Assembly: GCA_947474715.1 (NCBI GenBank)
Contig: CANJJT010000002.1
Span: forward strand, 62,001 to 126,000
Direction: 5' to 3'
Source of the DNA: CAIYPG01 sp903864555
GTDB taxonomy: Bacteria > Pseudomonadota > Gammaproteobacteria > Burkholderiales > SG8-39
Length of the DNA: 64,000 bases
Below the pieces are notes generated by a model. That model made no database searches. It saw nothing but the letters and a program-made list of their open reading frames with translations, and was not told where the DNA came from. This document shows, piece after piece, positions 1-8,759 of this stretch; position 1 is the stretch's first letter, and every line of letters begins with the position of its first letter. A program made the position numbers and the translations under genes.

Positions 1-325
1 CTCCCTCGAAGCTGACGTTCTCCCCTCCGGACTGGCTCCTGGCAACCATCACATACCGGATCACGCCATCCTGACCAATATCTATTGAGGTCGCATCAAC
101 GGCCACCTCGAACGACTTCATAGACTCCAGCGGAATTCTGATCATGTTTTCCGACTTGGGAAAAGGTGGCAAACGCAAGCCCTGCTCGACCCACGGCTTT
201 TCCTCTGAATCGTCAGACTGTGTCTGCCCCATGACGAAACCGCTGTGAAATAACAATGCGAGGCACGAAACGAGGCCAATACCGGAATGTGACAGCCAAA
301 CCGCCCACAATCGACCAGACCACAA
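1..325 (-). CDS. CNP1-like family protein, 3' end cut by window edge
   Basis: The C-terminal part lies outside the window; about 108 residues are visible. After a hydrophobic N-terminal segment that looks like a signal peptide, the mature part (MGQTQSDD, then PPFPKSENMIRIP, VDATSIDIGQDG, VRYVMVARSQSGGENVS) matches from memory the CNP1-like uncharacterised exported proteins of Burkholderiales. The start is uncertain. An ATG at 232 would remove the signal peptide, while in-frame TTG codons at 310 or 325 would keep it; I chose 325. It lies on the same strand as the rubrerythrin and rppH genes upstream. Function is unknown; a periplasmic or envelope location is inferred. Confidence 0.6.
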   Translation of the reverse strand, partial: MWSGRLWAVWLSHSGIGLVSCLALLFHSGFVMGQTQSDDSEEKPWVEQGLRLPPFPKSENMIRIPLESMKSFEVAVDATSIDIGQDGVIRYVMVARSQSGGENVSFEG

Positions 326-347
326 GGGCAGCGCCGGAAGATACTGT

Positions 348-758
348 TTAGTCAACGAGGGCCCCCAGGGCCTTCTGGAAGCGGTTTGCATGGGATCTCC
401 CTGCCTTAGCCAAGGTCTCAAACCAGTCGACATTCTCGTCAAAACCATTTTCACGAGCCGTCTTTGCCATCCCTGAATACCTGTCGGAGTATTCGTGTGT
501 TTCTCCGACGATTGCCGCCTTCAGACTGCTGCGGGGCGGGCCAAATAGCAAATCAGTTGCTGGGTCTCCACATTGCTCGAGATGGCCATGCGCATGACCA
601 GTTTCACCTTCAGCTGTCGAGCCGAATACGGCTGCCACATCATTCTGGCCTTCAATATCCGCCTTGGCAGCAAAGTATACATAACGACGATTCGCCTGGG
701 ATTCAGCAGAAAACGTGGATTTGAGGTTGGCCTGAGTCCTCGAGCCCTTCAGCTTCAT
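348..758 (-). CDS. Rubrerythrin-type di-iron protein with one ligand Glu replaced
   Basis: Short rubrerythrin (136 aa) without a C-terminal rubredoxin domain; the family reduces peroxide at a di-iron site in a four-helix bundle. Visible ligands are Glu19 (ESQANRRY), the E52xxH55 pair (GETGH), and Glu87 and Glu90 (GETHEY). The final ExxH motif of the fourth helix reads G120-R-S-H123: the expected Glu is Gly (codon GGG where GAG would restore it). The loop after the first ExxH is also about three residues shorter (HLEQCGDPAT) than I recall for relatives. The ATG at 758 follows GGGAG at good spacing. The protein may be impaired in peroxidase activity, or the base may be an error. Confidence 0.85.
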   Translation of the reverse strand: MKLKGSRTQANLKSTFSAESQANRRYVYFAAKADIEGQNDVAAVFGSTAEGETGHAHGHLEQCGDPATDLLFGPPRSSLKAAIVGETHEYSDRYSGMAKTARENGFDENVDWFETLAKAGRSHANRFQKALGALVD

Positions 759-819
759 CATCCTCTCCCAATAACCAGTCTTGAAATCAGCTAATCGGCA
801 TGTCGCAAGATGTAAAGCC

Positions 820-1371
820 TCATTCACGTGACTGATGTTTTCCCTTGGAATATTCGGGATCGATACTATCGAGCGATTCAGCAGCCCTGAACGCAATCTC
901 ATGACCCAGGAAATGTGAAAGCTCGGTGAGCGCCTGAAGATAGACATCCCGCTTGAAATCGATAACTGTCTCCAATGGAGCCCAGTACTCATGCCAGCGC
1001 CACGCATCAAATTCCGGCTTTGCGGTAGCACGGAGAGAAACATCCGTATCACGTCCTACCAGGCGGAGCAGAAACCATATCTGCTTCTGGCCGCGATAAT
1101 TGCCACGCCACTCACGCTTGAGCCACTGGTTGGGCACTTCATACCTCAGCCAGTTCCTCGTCCTGCCCAGTATCCGAACGTGGTCCGGCAACAAACCGAC
1201 TTCTTCGTGCAGTTCCCGATACATGGCCTGGACAGGTGTCTCCCCATACTTCATACCTCCCTGCGGGAACTGCCAAGAGTGCTCCCGGACACGCTTGCCC
1301 CAGAACACCTCATTTCGAGAGTTGCACAAGATGATACCGACGTTCGGGCGATAGCCTTCTCGATCGAGCAT
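820..1371 (-). CDS. rppH: RNA pyrophosphohydrolase RppH (Nudix)
   Basis: Removes pyrophosphate from 5'-triphosphorylated mRNA and so starts RNase E-dependent decay in the cytoplasm. The Nudix box is complete: G38-x5-E44 and R52-E-L-H-E56-E57-V-G59-L60. The N-terminus (MLDREGYRPNVGIILCN) and the WQFPQGG segment are typical of RppH/NudH. At 183 aa it is slightly longer than the E. coli enzyme because of a charged C-terminal tail. It is divergent from proS, whose start is about 120 bp away; this pairing is common in Burkholderiales, as far as I recall. Confidence 0.95.
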   Translation of the reverse strand: MLDREGYRPNVGIILCNSRNEVFWGKRVREHSWQFPQGGMKYGETPVQAMYRELHEEVGLLPDHVRILGRTRNWLRYEVPNQWLKREWRGNYRGQKQIWFLLRLVGRDTDVSLRATAKPEFDAWRWHEYWAPLETVIDFKRDVYLQALTELSHFLGHEIAFRAAESLDSIDPEYSKGKHQSRE

Positions 1372-1493
1372 GCCTGAATACCAGTATGGATTGTCTTGAT
1401 TCTTTCACATTTTCAGCCTCTCATGGAGATGCTCGGATAGACGCCGATGACGTTCCAGTAAAATGGAGGTTTATTCCCTTACTCAAAATCACC

Positions 1494-3221
1494 ATGCGCG
1501 CCAGCAGGTTTCTCATCTCGACACTCAAGGAACCACCCTCAGAAGCGGAGGTAGTCAGCCACAAACTGATGTTGCGGGCCGGGATGGTGCGGCGTCTCGC
1601 CGGCGGCATTTATAGCTGGATGCCATTGGGATTGCGTGTTGTAAGAAAAATTGAGGGGGTAATCCGATCGGAAATGAACCGGGCGGGTGCCATAGAACTG
1701 TCCATGCCGCTGGTTCAACCAGCAGAGCTTTGGCAAGAATCTGGTCGCTGGAAGGACTATGGTGCCGAACTTCTTCGCTTCAAGGACAGGCATGACAGGG
1801 ATTTCGTCATTCAGCCGACTTCAGAGGAAGTGGTGACCGACATTGCCCGTAGCGAAATTCGGAGCTATCGTCAGTTGCCTCTGCATCTGTACCAGATACA
1901 GACCAAATTTCGGGACGAACGTCGCCCGAGATTCGGCGTGATGCGAGGTCGCGAGTTCATAATGAAGGATGGGTATTCATTCCATAGCAACTCAGAGGAT
2001 CTGAGACGTGAATACAGCGTCATGCATGACACATACACCCGGATTTTTACACGTTTGGGGCTAGATTTCCGGGCTGTAGCCGCCGATACCGGAACAATTG
2101 GCGGAACTGGTTCACATGAGTTCCACGTTCTGGCAGATTCCGGCGAGGACGCAATTGCGTTTTCACCAGCCTCCGACTACGCAGCAAACGTCGAACTGGC
2201 GGAAGCATTGGCTCCAGCAGCACCAAGACAGCCACCGACGCAAGGTATGCAGCGCATCTCGACACCAGACAAAAAAACCTGTGCGCAGGTGGTTGAACAA
2301 CTCGGCTTGCCACTCTCCCGCTCTGTCAAGGCCATTGCCGTTGTGCCGGACGTGCAGGGAGCCTCCGCGACAAATCTGAATCTGCTCCTGATCAGAGGTG
2401 ACCATTCATTAAATGAGGTGAAAGCAAGCAAGATCGAAGGCTTGGCGTCCTTTCGCTTTGCCACAGACGGCGAGATTAGGGCAATGATGGACTGCGAGCC
2501 AGGATACATCGGGCCTGTCAGGGTGGGAAATGCCGTGAGAGTAATTGCAGATCGCTCTGTGGCCGCGATGAGTGATTTCGTATGTGGCGCCAACGAGCCA
2601 GGCTACCATCTATCCGGAGTCAACTGGCAGAGAGACTTGCCTGAACCGGTCATCGTCGCTGACATCCGGAATGTGATTAGTGGAGACCCTTCCTCTGATG
2701 GGTCCGGCCCACTGGAGATCTGCAGGGGTATCGAAGTCGGGCATATTTTTCAGCTGGGCACAAAATACTCCAGGACGCTGAAATGCACCTACCTGGATGC
2801 AGAAGGTAAGCAGCAATTCGTGGAAATGGGTTGTTATGGCATCGGTGTAACCAGAATCGTCGGGGCAGCAATAGAACAAGGGCACGATGAGCGAGGAATA
2901 GTATTTCCTGATTCAATCGCCCCATTCCAACTGACGATCATTCCCATCGGCATGAAGAAAAGTACAGCTGTTCGCGAAGTCGCGGAAGCACTTTACAAGA
3001 CTTTTCTGGAGGCAGGAATTGATGTGCTGCTGGATGACCGGGACGAACGACCTGGCGTGCTCTTGGCCGATTCCGAACTAATGGGAATCCCGCATCGGGT
3101 GGTCATTGGGGAGCGAAGCATCAAGCAAGGTGCAGTCGAGTATCAGACCAGAACCGCGAAGCAACCCTCGCAGATCCCGCTGACCGAGGCAGCCCGCATA
3201 ATCCTGGAGAAACTTGGATAA
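1494..3221 (+). CDS. proS: Prolyl-tRNA synthetase, bacterial type with editing domain
   Basis: Charges tRNA-Pro with proline in the cytoplasm. The 575-residue product begins MRASRFLIST, continues with the N-terminal part of the class II core (SHKLMLRAGMVRRLAGGIYSW), motif 2 (RDERRPRFGVMRGREF), a central insertion/editing domain (about residues 225-400) and the C-terminal anticodon-binding domain (about 475-575). The same frame is open upstream to 1386, but homologues start at MRASRF, so the ATG at 1494 is preferred. The usual bacterial length is 570-580 aa. A lytic transglycosylase gene follows 8 bp downstream. Confidence 0.96.
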   Translation: MRASRFLISTLKEPPSEAEVVSHKLMLRAGMVRRLAGGIYSWMPLGLRVVRKIEGVIRSEMNRAGAIELSMPLVQPAELWQESGRWKDYGAELLRFKDRHDRDFVIQPTSEEVVTDIARSEIRSYRQLPLHLYQIQTKFRDERRPRFGVMRGREFIMKDGYSFHSNSEDLRREYSVMHDTYTRIFTRLGLDFRAVAADTGTIGGTGSHEFHVLADSGEDAIAFSPASDYAANVELAEALAPAAPRQPPTQGMQRISTPDKKTCAQVVEQLGLPLSRSVKAIAVVPDVQGASATNLNLLLIRGDHSLNEVKASKIEGLASFRFATDGEIRAMMDCEPGYIGPVRVGNAVRVIADRSVAAMSDFVCGANEPGYHLSGVNWQRDLPEPVIVADIRNVISGDPSSDGSGPLEICRGIEVGHIFQLGTKYSRTLKCTYLDAEGKQQFVEMGCYGIGVTRIVGAAIEQGHDERGIVFPDSIAPFQLTIIPIGMKKSTAVREVAEALYKTFLEAGIDVLLDDRDERPGVLLADSELMGIPHRVVIGERSIKQGAVEYQTRTAKQPSQIPLTEAARIILEKLG

Positions 3222-3229
3222 CCGACTCA

Positions 3230-3841
3230 ATGCGATCTCACGCCTTGACGACGGTTTTTCTGGCGATCCTGAGCTCGACGCAATCGTTGGCTGGCAACCA
3301 GCTGTATGAACCGCTCGTGGCCAGTGTCCAGGCAGGATTGCGCTCATCGATTGCAGACCGTCCTGCCCCGATGCATGGATTCAAGGATGGACTAAAGGCT
3401 GCCGATTGGTTGGCCGAAATGTCCCGCAGACTTGAAAAACGTCTACCAGCCTTCGAGGCTAGACTGGATTTCCTGCGAAGCGCCCACTATGAGGCGACAC
3501 GAGCAGGACTGGATCCCCAGTTGGTTCTCGCCTTGATCCAGGTGGAAAGTAATTTTCGAAAATATGCAGTCTCGGTCGCTGGTGCACGGGGGTACATGCA
3601 GGTAATGCCATTCTGGGTGAGCCTGATCGGGCGAAATGGTGACAATCTGTTCAGCCTGCGCACCAATTTGCGATATGGCTGTGTGATTCTCCGGCACTAT
3701 CTTGACATCGAAAAAGGCGACCTCTGGCGGACGCTGGCCCGTTATAACGGCAGCCTTGGGAGGACGGATTACCCCAGGCTGGTAATGGCAACCATGAAGA
3801 CGCACTGGCAATATGACAGTGCAACCACACCTACTCACTAG
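3230..3841 (+). CDS. Lytic transglycosylase (SLT domain)
   Basis: Exported muramidase-type lytic transglycosylase of 203 aa. A signal peptide covers about residues 1-21 (hydrophobic, ending SLAG). The SLT domain occupies about 85-185: catalytic Glu106 in IQVESNF, followed by GARGYMQVMPF and the ARYNGSLGRTDYP segment. These proteins cleave peptidoglycan to 1,6-anhydromuropeptides. The start lies 8 bp after the proS stop, so the two are probably cotranscribed, an arrangement I recall from other Burkholderiales. Confidence 0.9.
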   Translation: MRSHALTTVFLAILSSTQSLAGNQLYEPLVASVQAGLRSSIADRPAPMHGFKDGLKAADWLAEMSRRLEKRLPAFEARLDFLRSAHYEATRAGLDPQLVLALIQVESNFRKYAVSVAGARGYMQVMPFWVSLIGRNGDNLFSLRTNLRYGCVILRHYLDIEKGDLWRTLARYNGSLGRTDYPRLVMATMKTHWQYDSATTPTH

Positions 3842-3843
3842 CC

Positions 3844-4704
3844 GATGAGTAAGACGACTAATGTGGAGCATTCGAATCAAACTGCTGTCTCATTGAGTAT
3901 GAAACGAGACGGTAGAACTTTGGATCACAAAACGCTGGAAGCCATCAGGTTGATGGCTGTCGAGCAGGTGCGTGAAGGCGCACGGCTTCAATCGCACGAC
4001 GATTTACACATGGATTAAAACCGCGCTCAGACCCGGTGTGGGCATCAAGGCGTTCGATCGACAAGGGCGACCGGTCGCCCGCGCAGTCTGACGCCGACGC
4101 AGGCAGCGCAGGTCTTTCGGTGGGTCAACGGCGGTGACCCACGACAGTACGGCCTGGACTTCGGTTTGTGGACGCGCGCGATCGTGGTCGAACTGATCGA
4201 TCAGAAGTTTGGCCTACGGCTTGGCCAGTCGGCGGTGGGCGAATTGCTGGCCAAGCTGGGCCTGACACCGCAGAAGCCCTTGCAGCGCGACTTCGGCGGT
4301 GAATGCCAAGGCAGCGTTCTGGTTCAGCACCTACGCGGGTGGGCTCAACGCGGAGCTGTTCATCGAATTGCTGAAGAAAATGATGAAGTCACCGAAGGAA
4401 ACCCAGCCATCGGGTGCTCGATCGTTTGCCTGCGTACAAGACCGCACTCGTGAGGAAATACGTTGCATCGACCGAGGGTCTTTTGACGCCGCACTTTCTG
4501 CCCGGTTACGCACCTGACTTGAATCCCGACAAGTTGGTGTGGAGCCATGTCAAACGCACCGGGACCGGACGGCATCCCTTGCAAAAAGGCGAGAAACTAC
4601 GTGACAAATCGAGGAGCGGCTTGCTGCACTCCAAAGATTGCCGCTTCTCGTTCGTTCATTCTTCAATGCTCCATCTGTCGCCTATATTGGCGACAGATGA
4701 GTAA
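3844..4704 (+). mobile_element. Degenerate IS630-family insertion sequence
   Basis: Remnant of an IS630-type element between the lytic transglycosylase and pyrF. Pieces of one transposase can be read in three frames with an internal deletion (see the pseudogene entry). A 9-bp direct repeat, GATGAGTAA, occurs at 3844-3852 and 4696-4704 and may mark the edges, but IS630 elements normally duplicate only TA, so the repeat may be chance. No convincing terminal inverted repeats were found. The outer limits are therefore approximate. Confidence 0.55.
3897..4700 (+). pseudogene. IS630-family transposase, frameshifted and internally deleted
   Basis: The N-terminus reads MKRDGRTLDHKTLEAIRLM from 3897, then shifts frame (HGFNRTTIYTWIKTAL). 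It continues with LWTRAIVVELIDQKFG and LGLTPQKPLQR to about 4290. Roughly 90 codons including the first catalytic Asp are then missing. Reading resumes at NAKAAFWFSTYAGGLNAELF and shifts again to VLDRLPAYKT, where the second Asp is kept, and FLPGYAPDLNPDKLVWSHVK, where the third acidic residue of the DDE triad is Lys. Frameshifts, deletion and loss of two catalytic acids make it inactive. Confidence 0.85.
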
Positions 4705-4726
4705 AGGTAAAAGATGATGGAGCTTC

Positions 4727-5452
4727 TTATCTTTCGGCAAAAACAGATCTTATTGTGTCCTGGATGGCTTCAGCAGCCGCACGAGGATCAGGCGCCTGTC
4801 GTATCGGTCTTCCAACTACTATGTAGTCGGCGCCATTAAGGAACGCTTGCCTGACATCTACCGTCCTTTTCTGATCATCAGCGGGGCGGTTCTCCACAGG
4901 GCGGATTCCAGGGGTAATCACCAATAATCTCTGACCCAGTTCACGCTTCAAGGCTGGCGCTTCCAGGCCAGATGAAATGACGCCGTCACAACCAGCCTCT
5001 AGTGCCCTGCGTGCCCGGGACAGGACAAGTTTCTCGACATCGCACTGAAAACCCAGATCATCGAGATCTCCCCTGTCTAGACTGGTCAATGCAGTGACTG
5101 CCAGAATTTTCACTTCCCCCTTGTCTGCGCCGGCCGCCTCAAGAATGGCCTGATTTCCGTGCACAGTAGCAAAAGTAACGCCACGATTACGCAAGCCACG
5201 AACAGCCGCCCTCACAGTTTCAGGTACGTCAAAAAATTTCAGATCGACAAATACCTTGTTACCCCGCCGTACCAGCCATTCAACAAGCTCAAAATAGCCG
5301 CCAGACATGAATAACTCAAGACCGACCTTGTAGAAACATGCAGCATCTCCCAATAGCTCCACCAGCACCTTAGCCTCATCTGCCGAAGGCACATCAAGGG
5401 CGACAATAAGTCGCTCTCGATCGGGGATGAATTTTGGAGAGTCAGATGTCAT
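4727..5452 (-). CDS. pyrF: Orotidine 5'-phosphate decarboxylase
   Basis: Last step of de novo UMP synthesis: decarboxylation of OMP in the cytoplasm. The 241-residue TIM barrel has the catalytic D70-L-K72-F-F-D75 signature, the N-terminal LIVALDVPS strand, HGN after the third strand, and the C-terminal phosphate-binding ADYIVVGRPI segment. The length is normal for the family. The gene ends just beyond the IS630 remnant, so the insertion lies on its 3' side and leaves the coding sequence intact. Confidence 0.95.
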   Translation of the reverse strand: MTSDSPKFIPDRERLIVALDVPSADEAKVLVELLGDAACFYKVGLELFMSGGYFELVEWLVRRGNKVFVDLKFFDVPETVRAAVRGLRNRGVTFATVHGNQAILEAAGADKGEVKILAVTALTSLDRGDLDDLGFQCDVEKLVLSRARRALEAGCDGVISSGLEAPALKRELGQRLLVITPGIRPVENRPADDQKRTVDVRQAFLNGADYIVVGRPIRQAPDPRAAAEAIQDTIRSVFAER

Positions 5453-5526
5453 GATTAGGGTCCGGAATCTGCAGATAACGAGATTTTACTATTCTCCAGG
5501 CGTTCGAATTTGAAGCCGTCGGTGCA

Positions 5527-5770
5527 GACGAATTCAGATTGCCCACTCATCTACGATAACTTCGTGAAGACTCATCTGAAGCGCCTGATCCATCTGCAAG
5601 CCAACTTTGTTCATCAGAGAAGACAGCGAATCGTATGCAGGCTCCCTGGATAGACTTTCAGGGTTCGCCAGATAACTCCTTGCAATATCTGCAATCTTGT
5701 TGGACGGTGGATCACATAGCAGTGTCCACCCCCCGTTCTCAAGCCTTCCAACCCAACCATGCCTGGGCAG
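5527..5770 (-). pseudogene. Possible remnant of a conserved hypothetical gene (C-terminal part)
   Basis: From about 5770 down to a stop at 5534, the minus strand encodes about 75 residues with protein-like composition (GWVGRLENGGWTLL, DIARSYLANPESLSREPAYD, LHEVIVDEWAI) but no convincing start codon or ribosome-binding site. Upstream of 5770 the same frame becomes low-quality sequence overlapping a plus-strand reading. It may be the C-terminal half of a hypothetical protein whose 5' end was lost. I cannot name the family. Confidence 0.3.
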
Positions 5771-5888
5771 CCGGCTGAAGGAACGCAAGCAGGATCTCAT
5801 GGACAACCCCGAGCTGCTGGAACAGGCTGCTGCCGCAACACGCAGGAGCAAACCCAGCGCCGACAGCCAGGCACGATCACAGCGTTAG
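5771..5888 (+). pseudogene. Possible 3' remnant of an unidentified gene
   Basis: The plus strand encodes a hydrophilic C-terminus-like stretch (RLKERKQDLMDNPELLEQA, then ATRRSKPSADSQARSQR) ending at a TAG at 5886-5888. Upstream there is no start or ribosome-binding site, and the frame runs into the opposite-strand remnant ending near 5770. The composition looks coding, but the fragment is too short to identify. Together with the neighbouring remnant it suggests a deletion junction near 5770. Confidence 0.2.
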
Positions 5889-5923
5889 GCAGGGGACCTT
5901 CGCGACCCGGGGGCCCTCCCGAG

Positions 5924-5959
5924 ACACCCCGCGCGCAGGCTCACCGTCGCGCGCGGGGT
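5924..5959 (-). terminator. Strong hairpin after the acyl-CoA dehydrogenase gene
   Basis: A perfect 12-bp inverted repeat (CACCCCGCGCGC / GCGCGCGGGGTG) with a 12-nt loop lies 37 bp beyond the stop of the minus-strand acyl-CoA dehydrogenase gene. There is no T-run, so it may be a weak intrinsic terminator or an mRNA 3'-end stabilising hairpin. Confidence 0.5.
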
Positions 5960-5995
5960 GGCGCACCACGCGATAGCCATCGGGCGCATCGACCG

Positions 5996-7189
5996 CTATA
6001 GCCCGAGAATTCGCTTGGCAATGATATTGCGCTGCACCTCGTTCGAGCCTCCAACTATCGAGACGGCGCGACTGTAATAATAAGCAGCGGCAATCCCAGG
6101 AGGCCATTCCGGACCAATCGCCTCATCAGCGGCTGCCAGGAAACCTTCCTGCTTTGCCAGGGCGAGTGGACCAGCCACTTCCATCAGAAGTTCGGCAGTC
6201 AATTGCTGCAGCTCCCCTCCTTTTAACTTCAGGATGCTCGCTCTGGGATCCTGTTTGATTTCGTTTCTTTTCAGTTGGTCTGCAACGATACGCATATTGG
6301 TAATTTCAGTGGCTTTGAGATCAATTTCCAGAGCAGCCAGCCTTTCCCGAAAGCGAGAATTTTCAGCCAGCGTCTCATCGCCAACCATCACCTGTCCAGC
6401 CAGGGACTTCGCACGTTCAATACGGCCAGTCGCAAGCCCTATGCGCGCGACGTTGATTCTTGAATTGCCCATCAAGAATTTCGCATAATCCCACCCTTTA
6501 TTCTCCTCGCCTATCCGATTGCTGACCGGGACGATGACCTTGTCAAAAAATATCTCGTTCACCCGATGTCCGCCCATGATGTGGACTGGACGAATCGTAA
6601 TGCCCGGTGACTTCAGGTCCATCAACAAATAGCTGATTCCCTTTTGCTTCCTGGCGTTATCGTCAGTGCGAACCAGGCAAAACATCCAATTCGCCCTGTG
6701 GCCCTGGGTTGTCCATAGCTTCTGACCGCTTACTTCATAAAACTCTCCATTACGAACAGCTCTCGTTTTGAGCGAGGCAAGATCCGATCCGGAATCTGGC
6801 TCAGAGAAGCCCTGGCAGAACCAGTAATCAAGGTTTCTGATTTTGGGCAGGAACCGCTGTTTTTGCTCCTCCGTGCCAAAGGCGATGATGACTGGACCGA
6901 CTTGCGCGGTGTTATGGTTTTCTGGCAAGAGCGCTGGAAAACGCAGGAGTTCCTCATTGAATATATAAAGCTGGCTGGCACTCCACCCTCTGCCGCCCCA
7001 CTGTGTTGGCCAATGCGGCACAGCGAGGCCATTTTGGTCAAGAATGCGCTGCCAATTCACGTAGTCTTCATGTTCCAAGTGTTGACCAAGCTCAAGCTTC
7101 CGGCGCAGGGCAGAGGGCTGCTTGGCCCTGCAGAATTCCCTGATTTCGGCGCGCAGCAACAGATCGTTCTCGGAAAAGCGCAAATCCAT
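5996..7189 (-). CDS. Acyl-CoA dehydrogenase family protein
   Basis: FAD-dependent oxidation of an acyl-CoA to the 2,3-enoyl-CoA. The 397-residue protein begins MDLRFSENDLLLRAEIREF and has the FAD/substrate segment WFCQGFSEPDSGSDLASLKT (about 120-140), the WTTQGHRANWMF strand, and the C-terminal signature GGSNEVQRNIIAKRILGL. The overall pattern resembles the pimeloyl-CoA/FadE-type branch that often occurs in aromatic or dicarboxylate degradation clusters; the substrate is unknown. The next gene upstream on the same strand is a Bug receptor 374 bp away. Confidence 0.9.
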   Translation of the reverse strand: MDLRFSENDLLLRAEIREFCRAKQPSALRRKLELGQHLEHEDYVNWQRILDQNGLAVPHWPTQWGGRGWSASQLYIFNEELLRFPALLPENHNTAQVGPVIIAFGTEEQKQRFLPKIRNLDYWFCQGFSEPDSGSDLASLKTRAVRNGEFYEVSGQKLWTTQGHRANWMFCLVRTDDNARKQKGISYLLMDLKSPGITIRPVHIMGGHRVNEIFFDKVIVPVSNRIGEENKGWDYAKFLMGNSRINVARIGLATGRIERAKSLAGQVMVGDETLAENSRFRERLAALEIDLKATEITNMRIVADQLKRNEIKQDPRASILKLKGGELQQLTAELLMEVAGPLALAKQEGFLAAADEAIGPEWPPGIAAAYYYSRAVSIVGGSNEVQRNIIAKRILGL

Positions 7190-7207
7190 GGTCGTATCCT
7201 ATTCGAA

Positions 7208-7312
7208 TGAAACTCTGATCAAGTCTTGAATCGAGAATCGTCGTTCAAATGTTTCTCTGAAGTGAGGTATACCCAAGGGGGCCTAGCCCACTTGTTCAGT
7301 CCATCCCTGATA
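7208..7312. repeat. Dispersed repeat, copy 1
   Basis: About 100 bp similar in the same orientation to 24008-24114. Both copies contain CTGATCAAGT near the left side, AAATGTTTC with CTGAAGT in the middle, and the exact block CCTAGCCCACTTGTTCAGTCC on the right. A shorter, more diverged version may follow at about 7345-7418 (GTTTCTGCTGAAGTGGGATATGCAAGGG, later GCCCGCTTGTTC). Neither ORF nor terminal inverted repeat is evident. The rest of 7190-7563 shows no gene. Confidence 0.6.
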
Positions 7313-7563
7313 AAACACTCAAAAAGTTCCCATTCAAGGAAATAGGCAAACAGTGTTTCTGCTGAAGTGGGATATGCAAGGGAAGCGGTTACGAGTCTGA
7401 GCCCGCTTGTTCTTCCTTAATCTCAGGGTCTTGTTCGCCGGTCCTGACATGCGGCGCCTTCAGCTAAGGTTCTACCTTCGCTCCGCTCCAGCTCGCTCCG
7501 TCGATTGGAGACGAATCTTCACTTGCCAAGCTGTGCAAATCCCTGACGCCAGTTCTCATGCCC

Positions 7564-8523
7564 TTACTTGGGCACTATTCCCGCTTCTTTCAGAACCCGG
7601 CCCAAGTGAGCAACCTCATGTTGAATTCTCGCCCTGAGTTCTTCGGCTGTACTCCCTACCGGGTCCAGCCCTGCAGCAAGTAACTGTGCCTTTCCCTCGG
7701 GGCTGGCGATGAACCTCACGACTTCGCTATTGAGCCCCTTGATGATCGCATCAGGCGTTTTTGCAGGCGCAAACATGCCCACTATCGCAGCCGACTCATA
7801 GCCAGGCAAACCGGAAGCCGCCATCGTATCCAGGCCCGGCGTCAAGGCAGAAGGACTCAGGCTCGTAACGGCCAGCGCTTTGACCTTCCCGGCCTTCCAC
7901 TGCGGCATGCCCAAGGGCACGGAAGTAAACATGAGATGCACTCTTCCACTCATTATGTCCGTCATTGCCTGACCCACCGCCTTGTAGGAGACTCGAGCCA
8001 CATCGACGCCCGCCATCGATTTGAACAGCTCACCGGCCAAGTGCGAAGCGGAGGCGGTACCGGGTGTGCCATAGTTGAGCACACCAGGCTTCTGCTTGGC
8101 CAGGGTGATCAACTCCTTAAGGGATTCAACAGGCAAAGATGGGGACACGATCAACATCTGTGGTGAGATCCCGACAAGGGTGATCGGCGAGAAGTCTCCC
8201 AGAGGATCGAAGGGCACGTCAGATTGAAAGAACTGGGTCACCCACAATGCATTGGTTGATATCAGCAAGGTGTGACCGTCTGGCTTAGCCCTGAAAACCC
8301 CTATTCCAGGAAGGACACCAGTTCCTCGATTCTCGACGATCACCGGATAAGAAAAATTCTTGCCTACCCCATGGGCGACTATACGAGAAATGACATCGCC
8401 GGACCCACCTGATCCAGTTGTCAGGATTCGAATGGGCTCACTGGGATAGGTTTGCGCGACGCTGATGTTCTGATGTAGCACACCAACCAACAGCACCAGA
8501 ATGAAAACCAATGTGTGAAACAT
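7564..8523 (-). CDS. Bug/TctC-type tripartite tricarboxylate transporter substrate-binding protein (1)
   Basis: Periplasmic receptor of the Bug family (319 aa), which binds a carboxylated or other small organic ligand and normally passes it to a TctAB permease. The signal peptide (MFHTLVFILVLLVGV to SVAQ, about 1-24) precedes the mature start TYPSEPIRILTT. Hallmarks are PDGHTLLIST, ASASHLAGELF, VSYKAVGQAMTDIMSGRVH and the C-terminal DPVGSTAEELRARI. The ATG at 8523 is preceded by GGAGGAG. It belongs to the lower-GC section, unlike the next Bug gene only about 235 bp upstream. No TctA/TctB genes are adjacent. Confidence 0.9.
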   Translation of the reverse strand: MFHTLVFILVLLVGVLHQNISVAQTYPSEPIRILTTGSGGSGDVISRIVAHGVGKNFSYPVIVENRGTGVLPGIGVFRAKPDGHTLLISTNALWVTQFFQSDVPFDPLGDFSPITLVGISPQMLIVSPSLPVESLKELITLAKQKPGVLNYGTPGTASASHLAGELFKSMAGVDVARVSYKAVGQAMTDIMSGRVHLMFTSVPLGMPQWKAGKVKALAVTSLSPSALTPGLDTMAASGLPGYESAAIVGMFAPAKTPDAIIKGLNSEVVRFIASPEGKAQLLAAGLDPVGSTAEELRARIQHEVAHLGRVLKEAGIVPK

Positions 8524-8759
8524 GATTTGCTCCTCCAAAGTATCCTGACACTACTGTCCTGGACAACCGAAAAGCCGGTCTCAATCCGATGTGACTCATA
8601 GAGGTAAGCCCCCGACTTGCCGGTGGACTCACCAAGGCCTGATCTTTCGAAGGTCTGCAGAAATTTCAATTCTTCGCCGGAAGAAAGCAAATTCATGCTG
8701 AAAGATTACCAGAGCTTTCGCCATACCGGGCACGGTCAACATTGGCCGAGACCAGACTG

